Shown in pieces: positions 60,464 to 64,000 of a stretch of 64,000 nt of DNA (positions within the stretch are counted from its first letter, which is position 1; every line of letters begins with the position of its first letter). Below the pieces are notes generated by a model. The model was not told the DNA's origin, searched no databases, and worked only from the letters and a program-made list of their open reading frames with translations. Source of the DNA: DAISWL01 sp036826375 (GTDB taxonomy: Bacteria > Patescibacteriota > Saccharimonadia > Saccharimonadales > HK-STAS-PATE-42); assembly GCA_036826375.1 (NCBI GenBank), contig DAISWL010000002.1, positions 117,478-181,477 on the forward strand, given 5' to 3'. Made by a program: the position numbers and the translations under genes.

Positions 60464-60759
60464 TAGTATTGCTTGGCTATCTCCCAATGGTTCATGCGTG
60501 CGGTTTGCGGGTCAATACATTCCTCAAAGGCTTTAGTGTGCGGGTTGCCGTTAAAGCCTTGTAATGCCGCCTGCGCGTCGTCGGTTGAGGCAAACACCAC
60601 AATGTCAAGCCATGTACCGTCGGTATGCTTGGCCAGTGTGCGGCTTTCATAGCCCTTGCACTGGGCGAGATAGTTGTCTTGCGCTTGCTGTGAAGCAGTC
60701 AGTAGCTGTTCGTCGCTCACCCCTCCTTTTGTCTTGAATTGACTGGTTTCAATAATCAT
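60463..60759 (-). CDS. ABM-like dimeric alpha/beta-barrel protein
   Basis: 98 residues. The start MIIETSQFKTKGGVSDEQLL and middle DGTWLDIVVFASTDDAQAAL fit the ferredoxin-like fold of antibiotic-biosynthesis-monooxygenase-type and related stress proteins. The substrate is unknown. AGGA precedes the ATG. It is the first gene of a two-gene operon and diverges from the HxlR regulator across operator-like dyads. Confidence 0.75.
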   Translation of the reverse strand: MIIETSQFKTKGGVSDEQLLTASQQAQDNYLAQCKGYESRTLAKHTDGTWLDIVVFASTDDAQAALQGFNGNPHTKAFEECIDPQTARMNHWEIAKQY

Positions 60760-60778
60760 AGTATCCTCGCTTTATGAG

Positions 60779-60801
60779 TAACTAGTTACTTACGGTAACT
60801 A
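60779..60801. promoter_or_regulatory. Operator-like dyad 1 (HxlR)
   Basis: GTAACTAGTTAC (60779-60790) is a perfect palindrome, and AGTTAC (60785-60790) also pairs with GTAACT (60796-60801) across five bases. It sits between the divergent ABM and HxlR genes. Confidence 0.6.
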
Positions 60802-60838
60802 TCTATCATAGTAATAAATCATGGCTGTAAGGACAATT

Positions 60839-60856
60839 AGTTACAGAATGGTAACT
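60839..60856. promoter_or_regulatory. Operator-like dyad 2 (HxlR)
   Basis: AGTTAC, six bases and GTAACT repeat the half-sites of dyad 1. It ends one base before the ATG at 60,857, which argues that the regulator starts there and represses itself. Confidence 0.6.
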
Positions 60857-61189
60857 ATGGGCAAATATCGTATAGAAGGCTGGACAGACGAGGACTGCGC
60901 ACAGGTAACGCGGTTATTTGATGTGTTGTCGGGCAAATACACCATGCTGTTAGTGGCGATTTTGGCACTTGAGGGCGAAAAGAACTTTGGCCAGCTCAAG
61001 CGTGATATGCAGCCGATTAGCAGCAAAACGCTTGCCGCGCGGTTGCGGCACCTTGAACGGCACGGCCTGATAACCAACCGCCGAATAACAGACGGCAAAG
61101 TAAAGCTGTCGTATTACGGCCTTAACAAGAATGATAAAGAGGTGCTGGCGGTTTTGCGGGCGTTTCGGGGGGTGGTGGGGGCGAGATAG
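60857..61189 (+). CDS. HxlR-family transcriptional regulator
   Basis: About 110 residues from the ATG at 60,857 (MGKYRIEGWTDEDC). The winged helix is typical of HxlR proteins: LSGKYTMLLVAILALEGEKNFGQL, then ISSKTLAARLRHLERHGLI and a wing with KVKLSYYGLN. Cys14 (ACxxAT-like position DEDCAQV) near the N-terminus matches the redox- or electrophile-sensing Cys of YodB/HypR-type members. An ATG at 60,821 would add 12 residues but would bury the second operator inside the gene. It likely represses the divergent ABM-DUF1905 operon. Confidence 0.88.
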   Translation: MGKYRIEGWTDEDCAQVTRLFDVLSGKYTMLLVAILALEGEKNFGQLKRDMQPISSKTLAARLRHLERHGLITNRRITDGKVKLSYYGLNKNDKEVLAVLRAFRGVVGAR

Positions 61190-61341
61190 GGCGGCGATAG
61201 CCGCCCTATTATTTCTCTTTATTTGTTTTCGGTTATTGCTTAGCTTTGTTGTTAGCCACATAACTTACAGGACAAAGGCGCGTAGCGCGTCGGCTATGCC
61301 GACTGGAGCCGCGCCGCCTCTACTGCTTTGGCAGTAGGCGA

Positions 61342-61508
61342 ACCACCAGAAAACACCCTTTTCAACTAAAAAAGTAAAAAACGGCGGGGGAAATCTCAAA
61401 ATAAGGCAAAGGGTTTTTCTGGTGGGGCGCGTGCGGGCTTGCCCGCACAGGCGGCGCGGCTCAAGGTTACACTTTCGTGCTAAAATGGGTTCTAGCGCAG
61501 TCGTAAAA
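61342..61508 (+). repeat. 167-bp inverted repeat, right copy
   Basis: Reverse complement of 59965-60131. It ends at the element's right attachment site, so it is the DNA that follows the recombinase gene when the element is circular. Confidence 0.93.
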
Positions 61509-61527
61509 TCTCACCAAATTGAAGTTT

Positions 61528-61556
61528 AAAAAACCAGCTGAGAAGGCTGGTTTTTT
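61528..61556. terminator. Bidirectional terminator for kup and tRNA-Leu
   Basis: AAAAAACCAGC, a short loop and GCTGGTTTTTT, in effect symmetrical. It ends kup on the minus strand and, without the element, would end the tRNA-Leu transcript on the plus strand. Confidence 0.9.
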
Positions 61557-61591
61557 ATTATTAATCATCCTATAAACTTAAACTACTATAT

Positions 61592-63529
61592 CTAGAACTT
61601 AAGTTTAATGGGGATAGTTTCAGTTGTTAGACGGAGATCTTTATTGAGGCCGAAATAAGCGTAGGCTGGTGATGAATTGCGATTTAAAATCTTAAATAAA
61701 GAAGCTCTAAACTTATGATGGATCATCCCACTACTAGGCATTATCAACCTCTCCCTGCCTACATAAACTATCCAATCGCGCATGTCGTCATCGGGCGTTA
61801 GATTATCATCGCTGGATATCCATGTGATGACATCTTCTAAATCTGGGTTATCCATAAAACCAAAACTAGCTGTTACTGAAAGTAGCGAACTATGTTTTCG
61901 GTGATTATTTTCAAACTCTGTAATCTTATATCTCAAATCAGGATCAGTATGAGCGTGAACTCTGGATTGCTTAATATTAAGAGCAATTACATGCTTCGGC
62001 AAACTACCGTATCTTTCAATGAACATATTCAAAAGAGCCGGAGCCTTATCTGTATTCTTATGGGCATCATCAGCCGAAAGTACTAATAAAGAGGTTGGTA
62101 GGTGCGAGGGTTGAGTTTCCTTAAGCTTAAGAACATCTTGCATAGATCGCTGTTTGAATTTAGTGAAAGATCTATCAATATTTTTTCTACCCCAAGCCCA
62201 AACCGACATTATAGTGAAGGCAACCAATGCTACTGATAGCGGGATGTAACCTCCCTGAAAGAGTTTTAAGCTATTGGCTGCCAAAAAGCCCATCTCTAAT
62301 ATTAAGAAACTCCCGAAAATTGCCACAGATTTGGCTCGAGACCAATGCCATAATGAATTGGCAATGATAATCATACAGATACCAGTCATAACCATATCGA
62401 TACTAACCGCCAAGCCATAGGCAGCCGCTAAGTTACCGCTAGAGCGGAATATCAAAACAAGAGCGATACAGCCAGCAAACAGTGCCCAGTTAACCGCAGG
62501 GATATATATTTGACCCTCGTGGTGTTCGTGAGTATGCTTAATTTGCAATCTGGGCATTAACCCGAATGCAATGCCTTGAGAGACTAAACTGAATACTCCA
62601 GAAATTAGAGCTTGAGAAGCGATTACAGTGGCGCAGGTAGCCAGAATAACCATTGGCACTAATAATATTCTCGGTACCATACTGAAGAAAACATTGCTAT
62701 TAACAACTGCCGAGCCAGAAAGTAGATAAGCTCCCTGGCCTAAATAACTACAAATTAAAGCTGGATAAACAATACTAAACCAGCCAACTCTAATTGGTTT
62801 TTTCCCGAAGTGGCCCATATCTGCAAATAGAGCTTCGCCTCCTGTTACGGCTAGCATCACTGAACCCATTACTACTAATAACTCCTTAAGCTTAGCGCTA
62901 AATATAAACTTAATAGCCCAGTACGGATTCAACGCTTGTAAAATATCAGAATTTTTAAAAACCTGCATCAAGCCGAAACCTGCGATAGCTATAAACCATA
63001 AAATTATAATAGGTCCAAAAAACTTGCCGATCTTGGCGGTTCCTTTTCTTTGAATAGAAAATAACCCAAAAAGAATACCGATAGTTATTGGCACAATAAA
63101 TAGATTCAAGCTTTTAGTGACAACTCCCAAACCCTCTACGGCAGAAAGCACACTAATAGCTGGGGTTATTAGGCCATCGCCAAATATTAAACCTGCTCCA
63201 AAAACTAGAAAAGTTATTAAACCTAAGCGGAGTTTATTTTTATGAGTTTTGATCGCTTTCTTCATATTACCTAGTAACGCGAACACGCCTCCCTCACCTT
63301 CGTAATCAGCCTTTAGTACAAAAATGATGTACTTCATGCTAACAATTAAACTTAAGGACCAAATCACTAAGGATATTACTCCTAGTACCTTAGCTGTACT
63401 TATTTCTTCATGGCTGGCATGAGAGAAAAATATTTCATTAATTGTATAAAGGGGTGATGTACCGATATCTCCGTAAACTACGCCAAGAGCGGCAATTGCA
63501 CTACTTAAAATATTACTTTTCTTAGACAA
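61592..63529 (-). CDS. kup: KUP-family potassium uptake transporter
   Basis: Proton-coupled K+ importer. 645 residues. The N-terminus GVVYGDIGTSPLYTINEIF is the family signature. Twelve membrane segments fill about residues 10-450, with FGAGLIFGDGLITPAISVLSAVEGL, VTGGEALFADMGHFGK and later helices, then a cytoplasmic C-terminal domain of about 180 residues. The start is a TTG with AAGGAG ten bases upstream. Confidence 0.96.
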   Translation of the reverse strand: MSKKSNILSSAIAALGVVYGDIGTSPLYTINEIFFSHASHEEISTAKVLGVISLVIWSLSLIVSMKYIIFVLKADYEGEGGVFALLGNMKKAIKTHKNKLRLGLITFLVFGAGLIFGDGLITPAISVLSAVEGLGVVTKSLNLFIVPITIGILFGLFSIQRKGTAKIGKFFGPIIILWFIAIAGFGLMQVFKNSDILQALNPYWAIKFIFSAKLKELLVVMGSVMLAVTGGEALFADMGHFGKKPIRVGWFSIVYPALICSYLGQGAYLLSGSAVVNSNVFFSMVPRILLVPMVILATCATVIASQALISGVFSLVSQGIAFGLMPRLQIKHTHEHHEGQIYIPAVNWALFAGCIALVLIFRSSGNLAAAYGLAVSIDMVMTGICMIIIANSLWHWSRAKSVAIFGSFLILEMGFLAANSLKLFQGGYIPLSVALVAFTIMSVWAWGRKNIDRSFTKFKQRSMQDVLKLKETQPSHLPTSLLVLSADDAHKNTDKAPALLNMFIERYGSLPKHVIALNIKQSRVHAHTDPDLRYKITEFENNHRKHSSLLSVTASFGFMDNPDLEDVITWISSDDNLTPDDDMRDWIVYVGRERLIMPSSGMIHHKFRASLFKILNRNSSPAYAYFGLNKDLRLTTETIPIKLKF

Positions 63530-63669
63530 AACTTAATTACTCCTTAAACTTAATGTTTATTTATATCATATGATAATTCAAATCATATTATAACCTACAT
63601 ATCATTTCGGTTAAATAAGATACTAGAAGTCCGCCAATTTATGTTAAACTTAAATTAAGCTTTTTAGAT

Positions 63670-63743
63670 GGCGCCGTGGCCGAGTGGTTAGGCAGAGGTC
63701 TGCAAAACCTCGTACAGCGGTTCGATCCCGCTCGGTGCCTCCA
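63670..63743 (+). tRNA. tRNA-Cys (GCA)
   Basis: GGCGCCG acceptor, D arm GGCCGAGTGGTTAGGC, anticodon loop CTGCAAA with anticodon GCA, T arm GGTTCGATCCC, closing CGGTGCC, discriminator T and encoded CCA. Complete. Confidence 0.97.
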
Positions 63744-63815
63744 TTGAAAACCCTCAGATTTTAAATTATAATTAAGTTTAGGATCTTACGGGGATCTAAA
63801 GATTTTTAAAATCAT

Positions 63816-63890
63816 GGGCGAGTGGCGGAATTGGTATACTAGGGCGGACTTAAAATCCGCCAGATCTTAACAACCTTGAGGGTTCAAGTT
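63816..63890 (+). pseudogene. 3'-truncated tRNA-Leu (TAA)
   Basis: GGGCGAG acceptor 5' strand, D arm GGAATTGGTATAC, a full anticodon stem with loop CTTAAAA (anticodon TAA), and T-arm start GGTTCAAGT are present. The 3' T stem and acceptor strand are missing; unrelated AT-rich DNA follows. A second copy with the same 34-bp start begins 161 bp downstream. Confidence 0.85.
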
Positions 63891-63976
63891 TGTTATAATA
63901 ATAGGCAGGATGCCGGATCCGAAAGCTAGCTATTTTAATAATCTATCAAAACATTTTTCATTAACCTTAAAATCAT

Positions 63977-64000
63977 GGGCGAGTGGCGGAATTGGTATAC
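63977..64000 (+). tRNA. tRNA-Leu (TAA), 5' end, cut by the window edge
   Basis: Repeats the upstream sequence and first 24 bases of the truncated tRNA-Leu (63967-64000 equals 63806-63839). Presumably the intact gene, but only its first part is visible; the anticodon is inferred from the truncated copy. Confidence 0.7.

Larger units (their letters stand above)
58135..61516. mobile_element. 3.4-kb serine-recombinase element at tRNA-Leu
   Basis: Inserted between the CCA of tRNA-Leu and the tRNA's own downstream sequence. The core CACCA occurs at 58130-58134 and 61512-61516. It is GC-richer than the resident DNA and lacks the dispersed palindrome. It holds a serine recombinase, a DUF1905 gene, an ABM-like gene and an HxlR regulator, with an 84-bp and a 167-bp perfect inverted-repeat pair. 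An intact internal copy of its attachment site lies at about 59,950-59,975. Confidence 0.88.
61190..61591. other. Right end of the tRNA-Leu element and tRNA terminator region
   Basis: No gene. Holds a GC-rich tail after HxlR, the right copy of the 167-bp repeat to 61,508, attR (CACCA at 61512-61516), and the resident terminator at 61,528-61,556. The dispersed palindrome resumes at about 61,523. Confidence 0.8.
413..63780. repeat. Dispersed palindromic motif TTAA(GC/AC/GT)TTAA, about 130 copies
   Basis: Near-matches to TTAAGCTTAA, TTAAACTTAA or TTAAGTTTAA, counting at least 8 of the 10 bases around the centre, occur throughout the resident DNA. Examples lie near 514, 3820, 4290, 13540, 14320, 17212, 18465, 28830, 29420, 44148, 46730, 49270, 57610 and 62110. 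In coding DNA the motif is often read as Leu-Ser-Leu or Lys-Leu-Lys/Asn. I found none between about 31,440 and 41,600 or between 58,020 and 61,515, the two tRNA-borne elements, nor inside the aldehyde dehydrogenase gene at 46,966-48,357. The count is by eye and may be off by several copies. Function is unknown. Confidence 0.85.

Noticed and set aside
63816..63976. Group I intron inside tRNA-Leu(TAA)
   Set aside because: These introns split the anticodon loop; here the anticodon stem-loop is complete and the break is in the T loop, followed by a fresh 5' start, so truncation and duplication fit better.

Overview
The window looks like the chromosome of a streamlined Gram-positive-type bacterium, most likely a member of the Patescibacteria/CPR and probably Saccharibacteria (TM7). 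This is an inference from gene content: a class A penicillin-binding protein, a membrane sortase with a plausible LAxSG-tailed surface protein, a PilB-type pilus ATPase, short NusA and HisS, a malic enzyme, ordinary use of TGA as stop, and low GC. No rRNA is present to prove it. The native DNA is peppered with a palindromic octamer-to-decamer, TTAA(GC/AC/GT)TTAA. I count about 130 near-matches by eye, roughly one per 350 bp, in genes and between them. The motif is missing from two clear foreign islands, so it works as an internal marker of resident versus imported DNA.

Layout. 1-7.5 kb: leuS (partial), PBP1A, tyrS, sortase, clpP and an RRM protein. 7.7-12.0 kb: an imported Bacteroidota-like island with a one-polypeptide restriction-modification enzyme and a small membrane protein, bounded by 168-bp structured direct repeats and an attC-like fold. 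12.0-31.4 kb: core genes (hisS, trehalase, trhO, malic enzyme beside a duplicated 5' fragment and a MazF-like toxin, nusG-secE, a glycosyltransferase, pilB, an NHL surface protein, ligA, corA, ruvA, an AEC carrier). 31.6-41.5 kb: a 9.9-kb integrative element at the 3' end of tRNA-Trp, with a type III restriction system (HTH-mod-res), a putative rolling-circle initiator and a large serine recombinase. 41.5-58 kb: a glycosidase, a remarkable 1194-residue pheT carrying two extra domains, aldehyde dehydrogenase, a ferric-reductase-like protein, nusA, an AarF-type kinase, tpiA, pgk and ruvB. 58.1-61.5 kb: a 3.4-kb GC-rich element at the 3' end of tRNA-Leu(TAG), with a serine recombinase, an HxlR-regulated pair of small genes and two sets of perfect inverted repeats. 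61.6-64 kb: kup, tRNA-Cys and a truncated tRNA-Leu(TAA) ahead of a second copy cut by the window edge.

How the parts relate. The core genes cover tRNA charging, envelope synthesis, a short glycolytic stretch (pgk-tpiA), replication and repair (ligA, ruvA, ruvB) and transcription (nusA, nusG). The accessory DNA is concentrated at tRNA genes. Both elements use large serine recombinases whose 3' ends read antisense into the tRNA they occupy, and both tRNA neighbourhoods hold fragments suggesting repeated past events. The observations I rate highest are the dispersed palindrome, the nuclease and hydrolase domains embedded in pheT with in-frame palindromic repeats, and the internal spare attP in the tRNA-Leu element.
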